Assembly: GCA_949126835.1 (NCBI GenBank)
Contig: OX421507.1
Coordinates: 26,224,822-26,288,821, forward strand
Reading direction: 5' to 3'
DNA from: Anisus vortex
Taxonomy: Eukaryota > Mollusca > Gastropoda > Planorbidae
Length of the DNA: 64,000 bases
Shown piece after piece: positions 56,501 to 59,560 of this stretch. A program made the position numbers and the translations under genes. The notes under the pieces were generated by a model. The model saw only the letters and a list, made by a program, of their open reading frames with translations, was not told the DNA's origin and did not search any database. Within the stretch, counting starts at the first letter, position 1. Each line of letters starts with the position of its first letter.

Positions 56501-59445
56501 ACTTTTATCAGCTATTTATCAAAAATGTATAAAGAATAAATGCATACTGAATAGTCTATTATTGGAACCGTTTTAAACATTTATGTTATTTATAAGATTC
56601 AAAAGATTTTTACTTTTATAAAACGCTCAAATTTGTCATTCATTTGTCTATATAATCTAAGGATTTTTATTTTATAACTCTAATTTAATATAATATGCTA
56701 TATACATATCATATATACAAATAATACTTTATTACAAAGTAGTTATCTTAATTTAGTATGTTTTTTTAGTATGTATTTTCAAACATATCCCTCGATATTA
56801 GTCTGTTATTAGATAGATGTTATAATTGTTATTCAATATTTAAATGCAGGAAATAAAGATATCACTCTTATTAAAAAGGATAAAGAACTATACAAACTGT
56901 TTCTTTTCTCATTAAGAAAGCAGTTGTCCTTTACGTTTACAGACGTTCCTTCTAGATAGAAGATTATTACGTCCACTAGGCTCAAAACTCATGAGAGTTG
57001 CAGGGATTGGTCGACGGCAGGGCTAGAACCAGGGCCGTTTTGTTGACAGTTCGGTGAACTAACCGCAGGACCAGCAGCCGGCCTTCCAGTTCCAGCCGGC
57101 CTCACAGTTCCAGCCGGCCTCACAGTTCCAGCCGACCTCACAGTTCCATAGCAATGAAACTACTTTCGAAGAATATGGGCTCAAATTTTGATTATAAACT
57201 CTCTTTTTAGGCTCAAAGTCTAAGTGGGAATAATCTAATGACTTTACCACAATTACCCTTTACCCTCTAGGATATAATTCCGCAACCTATGGCACGCGTG
57301 CCAGACTTGGCTCGCCGAGGGATTTTCAATGGCACGCGGAAGAGACCTTAAAAGTGTATTCAAGTCTCTTCTACTCGAAATTTAGTGCTACAGCAGGATG
57401 ACTTTTAATCTGTTGGCACGCTGAATGAATTAGAAATCCTACTTTGGCACACGGTTATCAAAAGGTTGCCGACCCTTGCTCTAAGATATTATATGCCCCA
57501 GATTAAAAGCTAATGAATGAAAAAAACAAAACAACAACGAGTGTTTATAGTATTCTTGTTCAATTTCAGCTCTTAGGGCCAACTCAGCACAAGGAAACTA
57601 CAAGCGGCCGTTAATGAATGAATGGAAAAGTAAGGAAATATCAACATTTTAAAAATCAAATTATGTGTATCTAGCTAGTGTTGAATATATGTATTGTGTA
57701 TTGTTAAGGTGTCATCTACACACGTTTTCAAGAAATCAAAACTATAATGGTCATTTAATTCTCAATCACATTCTGATATCAAATTTTTTTTTCTTAACAT
57801 ATATTTGTTTATGGACCAAGAAAATCGAGACAAATTTTGCGATATTAGATACATATTAATGTAAGTAAAATTACCAAACTGATCATAGGGCTTGTTTCTG
57901 TGGCCACGGCATACTAGGTGGATGTGTGACCAGCACAATGCCATGCCGCCTTTTACTTTACCCCAACTAGTGTTAGGTACCCATCAGAGTTTGGGTAGAC
58001 TCAAAGATACCATCAAGATCCAGGAAACAATCCTTAACCCTCAACAGGATTTGCTTTATCTGTCACGATTGGTCACAAAACACGTAAAACTATGCTCTAA
58101 AATATCTCAAATATTAGCCTATGGAGGAGACACCTGATCTAGATTGATGTTGTTGTTGATGTTGTTGTGTGGAAAGGTAGGCCTACAGTCTGAACATTGT
58201 TGTTTTCAGTTGTTGTTTTTTTTAAATATATAATTGTTGTCATCTCTATTAACTTGGCTGTATATCCCTGATTAATAGATTAACATAGATTTTTGTTTTT
58301 CTTACACTCCATTACATGTATGTTTGCAATCAGCAAGATTCAACTTCTTCCCCTCCCACCCCCATTCAATTATCTCCTCTTATATTTTAACTGTCAGAAC
58401 TTTGCGACCAATACTAAGAAAACTACTAGCGTTCAAGGGGATTGTGTGACCAATACAATTCCTTGATACCTTTACATAACCCCCCTCCCATCCCCCCCCC
58501 CCCCCCCCGCGAAATAATTTCAGGTAGCCGTTAGAGCTTGCTAGGAAACTCTCCGGACCCAGGAGAAGTTATCGTTGGCGATTCAAACCCAGGTAGCACG
58601 AATGGCAGTCGAATACGCAATTCACTCAGCTAGGGAGGACATAAACCGGAAGCGAGATCGCAAAAGTAAAATATGAGATAATTAGGTATCGGAATCCACA
58701 CACACATTCTACTTTATATATATAGATCTATAACAAACTTTACCATTTCAGTTTACCAACTTTATATATATAGATCTATAACAAACTTTACCATTTCAGT
58801 TTATATCAAAGTCAACTTAACAGTTTCTCACATTTTGTTGGAATGCAATAAATTTTGTTAAAATTCGACGTAAATACTATTACTGTAGAACTCTTCATGA
58901 ACTTTTCAGCCAAATTAAACCCAAATATATAGCCTAATAAACTATATTAAAGACAATCAACTGTACTACAGAATTTAAAGATATAAGAACAATAAAATGG
59001 ATACAAGAAAAACATGACAACAATGCTAACAAAAAAGGCCTTGTATAACCTTTAATGTTGCTGGGCCGGAATTACAACAATTCAACAATTCAATTAAACA
59101 CACGCAAAGTAAAAGTCACGATGAGCCAGTTTAATTATAGTTACATTTTATAATGTTGCTGTTTTTGAATTATCTGTGTGTCCTACACATCAAATGCATG
59201 TATTAATTTTCAATGTTATTGTTTTTATGTTCACTCTTCCTTTTTAAGCATACTTTTTCTAGACATGTGTATATAATTAGTAGCCTAATTCAACGCACAC
59301 TTTGTCCAGATTTGAAGACATTGTCTGTAAACATGATACGCATTTTATGCAGTTTCAATTTTTTTTTTACTTGACAGGACAGCAAAGACCAGTCTGTCTA
59401 TGGAAAGTATGTCCTGCGGCACCGTGGTTAGTTGACAGGCGTTGA
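9735..59445 (+). CDS. Urotensin II/somatostatin-related neuropeptide precursor, five coding exons
   Basis: Secreted precursor of a cyclic neuropeptide, assembled here from five exons: 9735-9851, 50843-50990, 55964-55993, 57570-57629, 59378-59445. Exon sizes of 117, 148, 30, 60 and 68 nt give 423 nt, 140 residues plus TGA, with intron phases 0,1,1,1 all matching. Layout: signal peptide (residues 1-25), acidic spacer, Lys-Arg after residue 79 or so, a 30-residue segment, Lys-Arg, a short PLMNEW segment, Lys-Arg, then the terminal peptide QQRPVCLWKVCPAAPWLVD followed by Arg-Arg and stop. The ring Cys-Leu-Trp-Lys-Val-Cys matches the Cys-Phe-Trp-Lys-Tyr-Cys ring of vertebrate urotensin II and the Trp-Lys core of somatostatin (established). 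By family, the product should be stored in secretory granules, cut by prohormone convertase, disulfide-bonded and act on a class A GPCR. The N-terminal Gln could become pyroglutamate. Introns are 40991, 4973, 1576 and 1748 bp; an extra unseen exon in intron 1 is possible. Exon joining is inference, the terminal exon is very secure. Confidence 0.85.
9933..10182 (+). repeat. SINE-1, tRNA-derived, in intron 1
   Basis: Head GGTTGAACGGCAGTGCGTTC with B box TGTTCGAATCC, body GACACTAGTTGGGGTAAAGT, tail ending GGGTACGTTACTTTACTT. It begins 82 bp downstream of the exon 1 donor. Confidence 0.8.
10183..10910. other. No gene seen; homopolymer tracts
   Basis: Poly-T (10742-10770) followed by poly-G (10778-10799). 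Otherwise AT-rich intron. Confidence 0.55.
10911..11180 (-). repeat. Interspersed family B, LINE 3'-end-like
   Basis: The plus strand reads TTACAGACGCTCCTTCTAT then AGTCTAGTCTTGCATTTTTA. The minus strand shows a frame like FFPSGIRARNGLPEQ, resembling the conserved C-terminal block of CR1/L2-type LINE reverse transcriptases. Other copies: 21562-22075, 50484-50645, 61461-61640, 63138-63318. Confidence 0.55.
11181..11740. other. No gene seen; isolated hAT-like terminus
   Basis: CAGGGGTGGGCAAACG at about 11669 looks like a hAT left end, but no matching right end was found. The remainder is unassigned. Confidence 0.4.
11741..14099 (-). mobile_element. hAT DNA transposon, decayed (family hAT-2)
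   Basis: Left end CAGGGCCCTCACTGCC and right end ATGTGAGGGCACTG form imperfect inverted repeats, flanked by an exact 8-bp duplication CGCTTATA (11733-11740 and 14100-14107). The minus strand near 13290-13100 reads LLKKYKLSKNTVQRLINEVA and then FLQLDGS, matching the hAT region that normally reads LQLDEST, but with stops. Subterminal GC-rich blocks (GGCGCCC, GCCCCC) contrast with the AT-rich core. Confidence 0.75.
14108..14565. other. No feature seen
   Basis: AT-rich intron without recognisable content. Confidence 0.5.
14566..15195. repeat. Minisatellite, 35-bp unit, 18 copies
   Basis: Exactly 630 bp, unit beginning AATCCAGCAAACTAACTAAC. The first two copies have CTCGATATT and the rest CTTGATATT; one copy has AATACAG. 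It joins directly onto a Helitron-like 3' part at 15196. Confidence 0.97.
15196..15390 (+). repeat. Helitron-like interspersed repeat, 3' part
   Basis: Matches 1300-1490 in order: GTTAGTCTA, a T-rich stretch, ATTACTTTCCTAAA, CTTATACAGGCCTGTTTT, then CCCCCGG. It lacks the 5' tRNA-like half, whose place is taken by the 35-bp array. Confidence 0.5.
15391..15480. repeat. (TA)n microsatellite
   Basis: Roughly 75 bp of TA dinucleotides with two ATACATA interruptions. Confidence 0.95.
15481..16717. other. No gene seen
   Basis: AT-rich intron; short (GT)n at 16208-16224. The small frames near 15583-15860 lack domains. Confidence 0.5.
16718..17225. repeat. Minisatellite, 22-bp palindromic unit, interrupted by a SINE
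   Basis: Unit ACTGACTAGTGATATCACATTT with the 10-bp palindrome GTGATATCAC. Two or three diverged copies precede a SINE-2 insertion (16773-16931) and about 13 nearly identical copies follow. Confidence 0.92.
16773..16931 (-). repeat. SINE-2, tRNA-derived, inside the 22-bp array
   Basis: The minus strand begins with a tRNA-like head (GCTGGTCCAGCGGTTAGATC, GGGTTCTATCC); the plus-strand end is GTTTACAGACGTTCCTTCTA. Relatives at 37393-37547 and 56937-57082. Confidence 0.65.
17226..18239. other. No gene seen
   Basis: AT-rich intron, no domains or repeats recognised. Confidence 0.5.
18240..18452 (-). mobile_element. hAT-1-derived MITE, degraded ends
   Basis: Contains GCGTGCCAACAGCC and TGCCAAGTCTGGCACGCG, shared with the ends of the 2879-4145 element, and terminates TAGGTTGCCGATCCCC. 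Only about 213 bp long with no coding content; the target duplication is not clear. Confidence 0.65.
18453..18940. other. No gene seen
   Basis: Unassigned intron sequence. Confidence 0.5.
18941..18993. repeat. (TA)n-(GA)n microsatellites
   Basis: A short TA run then about 14 GA dinucleotides. The overlapping frames of Ser/Leu or Arg/Glu are artefacts of this repeat. Confidence 0.95.
19160..19385 (-). pseudogene. LINE 3' fragment (CR1/L2-like reverse transcriptase C-terminus)
   Basis: The minus-strand frame contains KAFSVSGPKVWNLLPVQLR and then DTFKKNLKTHYF. This pattern, a W-N-x-L-P block followed by F-K-x-x-L-K, is typical of the end of many CR1/L2-clade non-LTR retrotransposon ORFs. Only the last 60 or so residues remain. 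Confidence 0.75.
19390..19985. other. No gene seen
   Basis: AT-rich intron. Confidence 0.5.
19990..20510 (-). pseudogene. LINE 3' fragment with C-terminal zinc-finger-like tail
   Basis: The minus strand, read from 20500 downward, resembles the end of a widespread non-LTR element protein: RRILGVKWQDKVPN, then DVCQRDMRAASIN, then STWRTAVREGV, then Cys and His residues in the tail. The frame changes near 20340, so it is a dead fragment. The upstream reverse transcriptase core is missing. Confidence 0.75.
20591..20850 (+). repeat. SINE-1, tRNA-derived
   Basis: Clear head GGTGGCCGAGCGGCTGCGCG with B box GGTTCGAAACC, body and tail ending GGTCCGAAGGGTACTTTAC. Confidence 0.85.
20851..21561. other. 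No gene seen; purine-rich stretch
   Basis: A purine-rich segment (about 21190-21310) is the only peculiarity. Confidence 0.5.
21562..22075 (-). repeat. Family B repeat with tRNA-like head (longest copy)
   Basis: On the minus strand a tRNA-like head (GACCCAGTGGCAGTGTCTCG, GGGTTCTAGTCC, about 22060-22000) is followed by a body that continues into the family B block (AGACGCTTCTTCTAT on the plus strand). This suggests a SINE whose tail derives from a LINE 3' end. Confidence 0.55.
22076..22612. other. No gene seen
   Basis: AT-rich intron. Confidence 0.5.
22616..23290. repeat. Minisatellite, 28-bp unit, about 24 copies
   Basis: Unit TGCTTGTTAGTGTACATG followed by TATGTTTGTA, with scattered TCTGTA, GCTAC and GTCAG variants. 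It ends precisely where a SINE-1 begins. Confidence 0.95.
23291..23528 (+). repeat. SINE-1, tRNA-derived, abutting the 28-bp array
   Basis: Head CGGTTGCCGAGCGGCAGCGC, B box GGTTCCGATCC; the terminal GGTCCGA motif is lost after CCCTATGATC. Confidence 0.8.
23529..24424. other. No gene seen
   Basis: Two overlapping short frames at 23966-24372 have no recognisable domain or splice context. Confidence 0.45.
24425..24620 (+). repeat. Interspersed repeat family C (copy 2)
   Basis: Shares GGAGGACGTTTCCAATTTAT and flanks with 1790-1995. Confidence 0.5.
24621..25640. other. No confident gene
   Basis: An 80-codon minus-strand frame (25125-25367) is somewhat less AT-rich but matches nothing I know and has no clear splice partners. 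Confidence 0.4.
25641..26026 (+). repeat. SINE-1 with duplicated tail
   Basis: Head CTCGGTGGCCTTGCGGCAGC, B box GATTCGAATCC, complete body, then a second copy of the last 105 bp (25919-26026), starting TAGTGCTGGCCACACAATC. Confidence 0.85.
26027..26572. other. No gene seen; poly-G and TA tracts
   Basis: G runs near 26244-26267 and 26309-26321 and a (TA)n tract at 26525-26572, into which the next transposon inserted. Confidence 0.6.
26944..28131 (-). mobile_element. hAT-1 element nested in the larger hAT
   Basis: Ends CTGGGGTCGGCAACC and GATGCAGACCCCTG, flanked by ACTCAGAC (26936-26943) and ACACAGAC (28132-28139), a 7-of-8 target duplication. The minus strand near 27960-27850 repeats the transposase remnant of 3260-3360, for example GTTTCTGAATGACA and ATTTACAAGGACGG. 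Confidence 0.8.
28158..28403 (-). pseudogene. hAT transposase C-terminal fragment (dimerisation domain)
   Basis: The frame carries FPNLRISLQILLTIAV then SFASCERSFSKL, the conserved hAT C-terminal dimerisation motif, as in TTF-type zinc-finger/ZMYM1-like transposases. It is separated from the next fragment by frame breaks. Confidence 0.8.
28781..29071 (-). pseudogene. hAT transposase central fragment
   Basis: The frame carries RESETRWSARSEAVKAI and a following Leu/Asp/Glu-rich helix, matching the conserved TRWSAR block of DUF4371/ZMYM1-like hAT transposases. It lies upstream, in minus orientation, of the dimerisation fragment, as expected for one broken gene. Confidence 0.75.
29580..29805 (+). 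pseudogene. LINE 3' fragment (zinc-knuckle end)
   Basis: The frame contains MTTGHIALISHINRI and CRLWPCPQETVDHFLLECPE, the C-terminal Cys/His block that follows the RNase H or RT region in many Jockey/I-type LINEs. It then runs into a poly-C tract (29742-29755). Confidence 0.7.
29806..30334. other. No gene seen; poly-G tract
   Basis: G run near 30060-30080; may include the 3' UTR of the preceding LINE fragment. Confidence 0.45.
30335..30635. mobile_element. MITE with about 25-bp inverted repeats (family M1)
   Basis: Left end CCAAGGACTATAATAAAATA, right end CATCTTATTATAGTCTTTGG, flanked by TTATA on both sides (30330-30334 and 30636-30640). A second copy is at 56071-56415. Non-coding, superfamily unassigned. 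Confidence 0.75.
30641..31302. other. No gene seen
   Basis: AT-rich intron; short frames without domains. Confidence 0.5.
31303..32192. repeat. Minisatellite, 33-bp unit, 27 copies
   Basis: Unit TATGTTCCCTGTCACTAAAT continuing TGTAATCAAAAGA. I saw no differences between copies. Because the unit is a multiple of three without stops on the minus strand, it produces an open frame of about 300 codons made of the repeated 11-mer DYNLVTGNISF; this has no start context, splice signals or family. Confidence 0.97.
32193..33094. other. No gene seen
   Basis: AT-rich intron with a short C run (about 32743-32751). Confidence 0.5.
33095..33298 (-). mobile_element. hAT-1-derived MITE with exact target duplication
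   Basis: Ends CTGGGGTCGGCAAC and TTTGCCGATCCCTG, 204 bp, flanked by CTCTAAGG on both sides (33087-33094 and 33299-33306). Confidence 0.88.
33320..33590 (+). repeat. SINE-1, tRNA-derived
   Basis: Head GGTGGCCGAGCGGCAGTGCG, B box GGCTTGAATCT, body and tail CGACGTGACACTTTACTT. It starts about 20 bp after the preceding MITE. Confidence 0.85.
33591..34630. other. No gene seen
   Basis: The overlapping frames at 33905-34218 lack domains and are Pro/Thr-rich by composition only. Confidence 0.45.
34631..34790. repeat. Degenerate tandem repeat, about 42 bp, four copies
   Basis: Copies of AGTTATATATCTGTCTGTTT followed by CTATATAGTTTTACTATACACA, diverged. Confidence 0.8.
34791..35082. other. No feature seen
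   Basis: AT-rich intron. Confidence 0.5.
35083..35316 (-). mobile_element. hAT-1-derived MITE, degraded left end
   Basis: Contains CAGTCGGCAACATTTTGATT, GCGTGCCAACAGCC and the end TAGGTTGCCGACCCCTG. Target duplication not clear. Confidence 0.7.
35317..35682. other. No gene seen
   Basis: AT-rich intron. Confidence 0.5.
35683..36031. repeat. Minisatellite, 32-bp unit, about 11 copies
   Basis: Unit GACAATATGATGCATGATAA followed by TGACAATCACAT, almost identical copies (AATTACAATC and ACATAACAAT variants). It contains the ATGCAT palindrome. Confidence 0.96.
36062..36487. repeat. Minisatellite, 24-bp unit, about 17.7 copies
   Basis: Unit TTAGAGAGAGATACAGGTTA followed by GAGA, virtually identical copies, only 30 bp after the 32-bp array. 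The plus-strand frame of repeated IRERYRLE across both arrays is a by-product. Confidence 0.96.
36488..37392. other. No gene seen
   Basis: AT-rich intron. Confidence 0.5.
37393..37547 (-). repeat. SINE-2, tRNA-derived
   Basis: The minus strand starts CTGGTCCTGCGGTTAGTACA with B box GGGTTCTATCC; the tail matches the plus-strand TACAGACGTTC. A long C-rich tract follows (37546-37598). Confidence 0.65.
37599..38984. other. No gene seen
   Basis: AT-rich intron with a (TA)n run near 37872-37892. No domain-bearing frame. Confidence 0.5.
38985..39230 (-). repeat. Interspersed repeat family C (copy 3, reversed)
   Basis: ATAAATTGGAAAAGTCCTCC and AAATGATGTCCCTTTGAAA are the reverse complement of blocks at 1790-1995. 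Confidence 0.5.
39231..40625. other. No gene seen
   Basis: AT-rich intron up to the LTR retrotransposon. The 84-codon frame at 39221-39475 has no recognisable domain. Confidence 0.45.
41226..41883 (-). pseudogene. LINE ORF2 fragment: RNase H C-terminal half and zinc knuckle
   Basis: Continues the previous fragment in another frame: LQWVPGHTGLPGNERADLLA is the RNase H end with the catalytic His and Asp. After a linker, FRTGHCPIGAYFARF and CRHCGEEE begin the Cys/His zinc-knuckle block, which ends in a third frame (41226-41465). Two frame changes make the ORF dead or reflect sequencing errors. Confidence 0.82.
41855..42511 (-). pseudogene. LINE ORF2 fragment: RNase H N-terminal half
   Basis: About 218 codons. 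The first 120 are a linker following the lost reverse transcriptase. Then YTDGSANADTGTAGF marks the RNase H domain with the first catalytic Asp, followed by AEIEAICRALEWI with the catalytic Glu and VTILTD with the second Asp. The frame ends just after, where a frameshift passes reading to the next fragment. RNase H in a LINE points to the I/Jockey/R1-type lineages. Confidence 0.85.
42524..42982 (+). pseudogene. hAT transposase C-terminal fragment (ZBED5/SCAND3-like)
   Basis: About 150 codons, uninterrupted but lacking the N-terminal BED finger and catalytic core. The segment YLCELGFSIVTNIKTKKRPT matches the hAT C-terminal dimerisation region of ZBED5/FAM200-type transposases. The transposase upstream is lost. 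The frame's apparent start lies inside LINE-derived and target sequence. Confidence 0.82.
43619..43631 (+). other. Candidate primer-binding site
   Basis: TGGGGGCTCTTCC begins 5 nt after the 5' LTR; the leading TGG would pair with a tRNA CCA end. Which tRNA is unknown. Confidence 0.4.
43792..45008 (+). pseudogene. gag of the LTR retrotransposon, broken
   Basis: Start at 43792 (MDYQAF); residues 80-120 form a Lys/Glu/Leu-rich coiled coil. The capsid-like part continues to 44427, where TAA interrupts it; the same frame continues LVPEAYRKQF and then shifts by one near 44475 into the frame that carries the rest (EFLREKQRRLDRW). A CCHC zinc knuckle CTYCKKEGHTVEEC (about 44822-44863) would bind genomic RNA. 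Encodes the structural protein of the intracellular virus-like particle (family knowledge). One stop and one frameshift make it non-functional here. Confidence 0.85.
45009..45500 (+). repeat. In-frame 42-bp coding repeats between gag and protease
   Basis: Tandem units of the type STTSSRCPQYTSKC, about 11 in varying state, rich in Ser, Thr and Cys with one or two Cys per unit. All three frames are open here because the unit is a multiple of three. Unit identity is highest around 45190-45330. Confidence 0.88.
45501..45784 (+). pseudogene. Retrotransposon aspartic protease, interrupted by TGA
   Basis: The catalytic motif RDTGAS is at 45623-45640 (Asp-Thr-Gly-Ala at 45626). The frame meets TGA at 45674-45676 and continues in the same frame with protease-like sequence ending in LLLGNDLAGG (about 45829-45858), the G-N-D block of retropepsins. 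So a single in-frame stop breaks the domain. Confidence 0.85.
45785..47680 (+). pseudogene. Retrotransposon integrase (upstream of RT) and N-terminal RT linker
   Basis: An open frame of 631 codons. After the end of the protease and an acidic linker come the zinc-binding HHCC region (GHLGVNKTYQ, CRSCHPC, about 46340-46445) and the catalytic core with Asp in VIIDCVGP, Asp in QSDQGSNF and Glu in GALERFHQ (about 46520-46830). A C-terminal GPY/F-like module follows (YFGPYEIESKVN, about 47230). The frame then enters the region leading to RT and stops at TGA 47678-47680; RT resumes in the same frame. Integrase inserts the cDNA into host DNA. The D-D-E residues are all present. Confidence 0.9.
47681..48260 (+). 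pseudogene. Retrotransposon reverse transcriptase, broken
   Basis: In frame with the integrase ORF after its TGA. Motifs in order: WSSPCVLIPKPD, FCTDYRKVN, KIDILSGYWQVP (first catalytic Asp), MPFGMKNAPATFQR, AYIDDV (catalytic Asp-Asp). TAA at 48098-48100 falls two codons after the YIDD box, and the remaining thumb sequence continues to a frame change near 48255. Gypsy-type by the YIDD box and the FGMKNAPATFQR block. Confidence 0.9.
48261..48882 (+). pseudogene. Retrotransposon RNase H, end of pol
   Basis: Read in a new frame after the shift near 48255. FLGMAGYYRKF marks the RT-RNase H connection; LAVDASDIGIGAVLFQ and STVEKECLGLI are the RNase H motifs with catalytic Asp and Glu; VFTDHNPLTFL and IADTLSRC close the domain. 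The ORF ends at 48882 only about 160 bp before the 3' LTR, so no integrase follows. Confidence 0.9.
49034..49043 (+). other. Polypurine tract
   Basis: AGGAGGGAGG immediately before the TGTTATG of the 3' LTR, the plus-strand primer site. Confidence 0.8.
49044..49671 (+). repeat. 3' LTR
   Basis: 628 bp, TGTTATG to CTGTAAT. Differs from the 5' LTR at three sites I could see (all A here, G in the 5' LTR), one base in an A run and the 12-bp duplication. Confidence 0.95.
49685..50035. repeat. Tandem duplication, about 180-bp unit
   Basis: Two copies starting with AAATTTGGTTTA and containing CATAGTCGTTACTTGATATT and GTAATAGTAGGCCTTTTGTA, a few differences between copies. It abuts the LTR retrotransposon. 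Confidence 0.85.
50036..50483. other. No gene seen; possible decayed LTR on the minus strand
   Basis: The minus strand ends ...AAACGTAACA, like the solo LTR at 7231-7625, but the rest does not align convincingly. Confidence 0.25.
50484..50645 (-). repeat. Family B repeat, short copy
   Basis: CTTATCTTATATATTACAGA and GAGTCTAGTCTTGCATTTTT match the other copies. It ends about 200 bp before exon 2. Confidence 0.55.
50843..50990 (+). CDS. Neuropeptide precursor exon 2: spacer and first dibasic site
   Basis: Preceded by a pyrimidine-rich tract and CAG acceptor (50840-50842) and followed by G|GTAATG at 50991. The frame runs V-M-T-K-S-I-L-A-K-V-F-Y through a hydrophilic Ser/Gln/Asp-rich stretch to Y-S-K-R-S-Q-N-S-R-W. 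The Lys-Arg is a standard prohormone cleavage site. The entry phase 0 matches exon 1 and the exit phase 1 matches exon 3. A second GT at 50977 would change the phase and is not favoured. It lies about 1.2 kb downstream of the LTR retrotransposon. Codon use is more GC-rich than the surrounding intron. Confidence 0.8.
50991..51734. other. Intron 2, no gene seen
   Basis: Unassigned; the minus-strand frame overlapping exon 2 (50856-51212) is a shadow. Confidence 0.5.
51735..51982. repeat. Degenerate tandem repeat, about 35 bp, seven copies
   Basis: Units like ACTCTTAAGATTGTTATAAT then GTATATGTTTGC, diverged. Confidence 0.8.
51983..52539. other. No gene seen
   Basis: AT-rich intron 2 sequence with a T run near 52413. 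Confidence 0.5.
52540..52790 (+). repeat. Interspersed repeat family D (copy 2)
   Basis: Same blocks as 5010-5245 (TATATTTCTAAAAGAC, CCGGAAGTTCA, AAAAGGTCA, AAGATTTGTCATT). Confidence 0.45.
52908..53045 (-). repeat. SINE-1 fragment, reversed
   Basis: GGGCCGGTGAAGCAGCGTTAACC and GGCCAGCACTGTGCTC in part match the reverse complement of the SINE-1 tail; the tRNA head is absent. The internal GGTGAAGCAGCG block is diagnostic. Confidence 0.7.
53046..54902. other. Intron 2, no gene seen
   Basis: About 1.9 kb of AT-rich sequence with CTAT-rich repeats near 53380-53470. The short frames at 53594-53799 are proline-rich without a known domain. Confidence 0.45.
54903..55857. repeat. Large array of 9-bp units AGTATAGTC with higher-order structure
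   Basis: Roughly 950 bp of AGTATAGTC and variants (AGTATAATC, AGTATAGTT). Within it, a longer block with ATATTCAATATTCAGTATAT and AGTAGGCCTATAGTCAG recurs every 90-150 bp, showing repeat-of-repeat growth. It ends 106 bp before exon 3. Confidence 0.96.
55964..55993 (+). CDS. Neuropeptide precursor exon 3: 30-nt microexon
   Basis: Pyrimidine-rich tract and TAG acceptor (55961-55963), then 30 nt, then G|GTAAGT. In frame it adds V-S-Q-T-Y-I-G-P-F to the segment between the first and second dibasic sites. It enters and leaves in phase 1, so skipping it would keep the frame and only remove ten residues. It begins 106 bp after a large 9-bp tandem array. Support is the pair of good splice sites plus exact phase fit; being so short it is the least secure exon. 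Confidence 0.7.
56071..56415. mobile_element. MITE family M1, copy 2
   Basis: Shares TTGATATTTCTGCTA, GAAACACTTAGTTTCGGAAT and the end CCATCTTATTATTGTCTTTGG with 30335-30635. A second internal right end (56282-56310) suggests a partial duplication. Confidence 0.65.
56416..56936. other. Intron 3, no gene seen
   Basis: Very AT-rich. Confidence 0.5.
56937..57082 (-). repeat. SINE-2, tRNA-derived
   Basis: TACAGACGTTCCTTCTAGAT at the plus-strand start and the reversed head (GGTTCTAGCCC, CTGGTCCTGCGGTTAG) at the end. Confidence 0.65.
57077..57148. repeat. 18-bp tandem repeat, four copies
   Basis: CCAGCCGGCCTCACAGTT repeated, GC-rich, grown at the head end of the SINE-2 copy. Confidence 0.9.
57280..57478 (+). 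mobile_element. hAT-1-derived MITE, degraded left end
   Basis: GCAACCTATGGCACGCGTGCC at left, in 20-base part, and AAAAGGTTGCCGACCCTTG at right, with shared internal GTTGGCACGCTGAATGA. It ends about 90 bp before exon 4. Confidence 0.7.
57570..57629 (+). CDS. Neuropeptide precursor exon 4: second dibasic site
   Basis: Acceptor TTTCAG at 57564-57569 and donor A|GTAAGG at 57630. The 60 nt encode L-R-A-N-S-A-Q-G-N-Y-K-R-P-L-M-N-E-W-K, again phase 1 to phase 1. It supplies one Lys-Arg site and the Lys of the next one. The Arg codon of that last site (A|GA) is split across intron 4, so skipping this exon would replace it with Gly and remove the cleavage site that releases the cyclic peptide. Confidence 0.82.
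57870..58050 (-). repeat. SINE-1, reversed, head lost
   Basis: CTGTGGCCACGGCATACTAG, TTTACTTTACCCCAACTAGT and AACAATCCTTAACCCTCAAC are the reverse complement of the SINE-1 body. Confidence 0.75.
58051..58559. other. Intron 4, no gene seen
   Basis: C-rich tract at 58490-58508; otherwise unassigned. Confidence 0.5.
58560..58725 (-). repeat. Helitron-like/tRNA-containing repeat, reversed 5' part
   Basis: The reversed tRNA-like boxes (ATTCAAACCCAG, CACTCAGCTAGG) and the terminal CACACACACATTCTACTTTA match the start of copies 1 and 2. Confidence 0.45.
58711..58803. repeat. 46-bp direct duplication
   Basis: Two copies of CTTTATATATATAGATCTAT followed by AACAAACTTTACCATTTCAG. Confidence 0.85.
58804..59370. 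other. Intron 4, no feature seen
   Basis: AT-rich sequence leading to the exon 5 acceptor. Confidence 0.5.
59378..59445 (+). CDS. Neuropeptide precursor exon 5: cyclic peptide C-L-W-K-V-C and stop
   Basis: Acceptor TTGACAG (59371-59377) after a T-rich tract. The exon completes the Arg of a Lys-Arg site and then encodes QQRPVCLWKVCPAAPWLVD, Arg-Arg and TGA (59443-59445). The hexapeptide ring with central Trp-Lys between two Cys is the diagnostic signature of urotensin II/somatostatin-related peptides. The terminal Arg-Arg would be trimmed by a carboxypeptidase, leaving a C-terminal Asp or nearby residue; there is no Gly for amidation. The tail after the ring (PAAPWLVD) is longer than in vertebrate urotensin II, which has one residue there. 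Confidence 0.93.
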
Positions 59446-59560
59446 AAGGCGCGTAGCAACAAGGGCCTTCACTTCCAATATGTTATGTTTTACTTCTGTC
59501 ACCAAGCCAACTACTGTTTCAAATATTTTAATAAAGGAAATTTCTTGTCAAGAAACATTT
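59446..59560 (+). promoter_or_regulatory. 3' UTR with poly(A) signal AATAAA
   Basis: AATAAA occurs at 59530-59535, 85 nt after the stop codon of the neuropeptide gene, and is followed by a T-rich stretch. This would give a short 3' UTR of about 105-115 nt. Confidence 0.55.
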
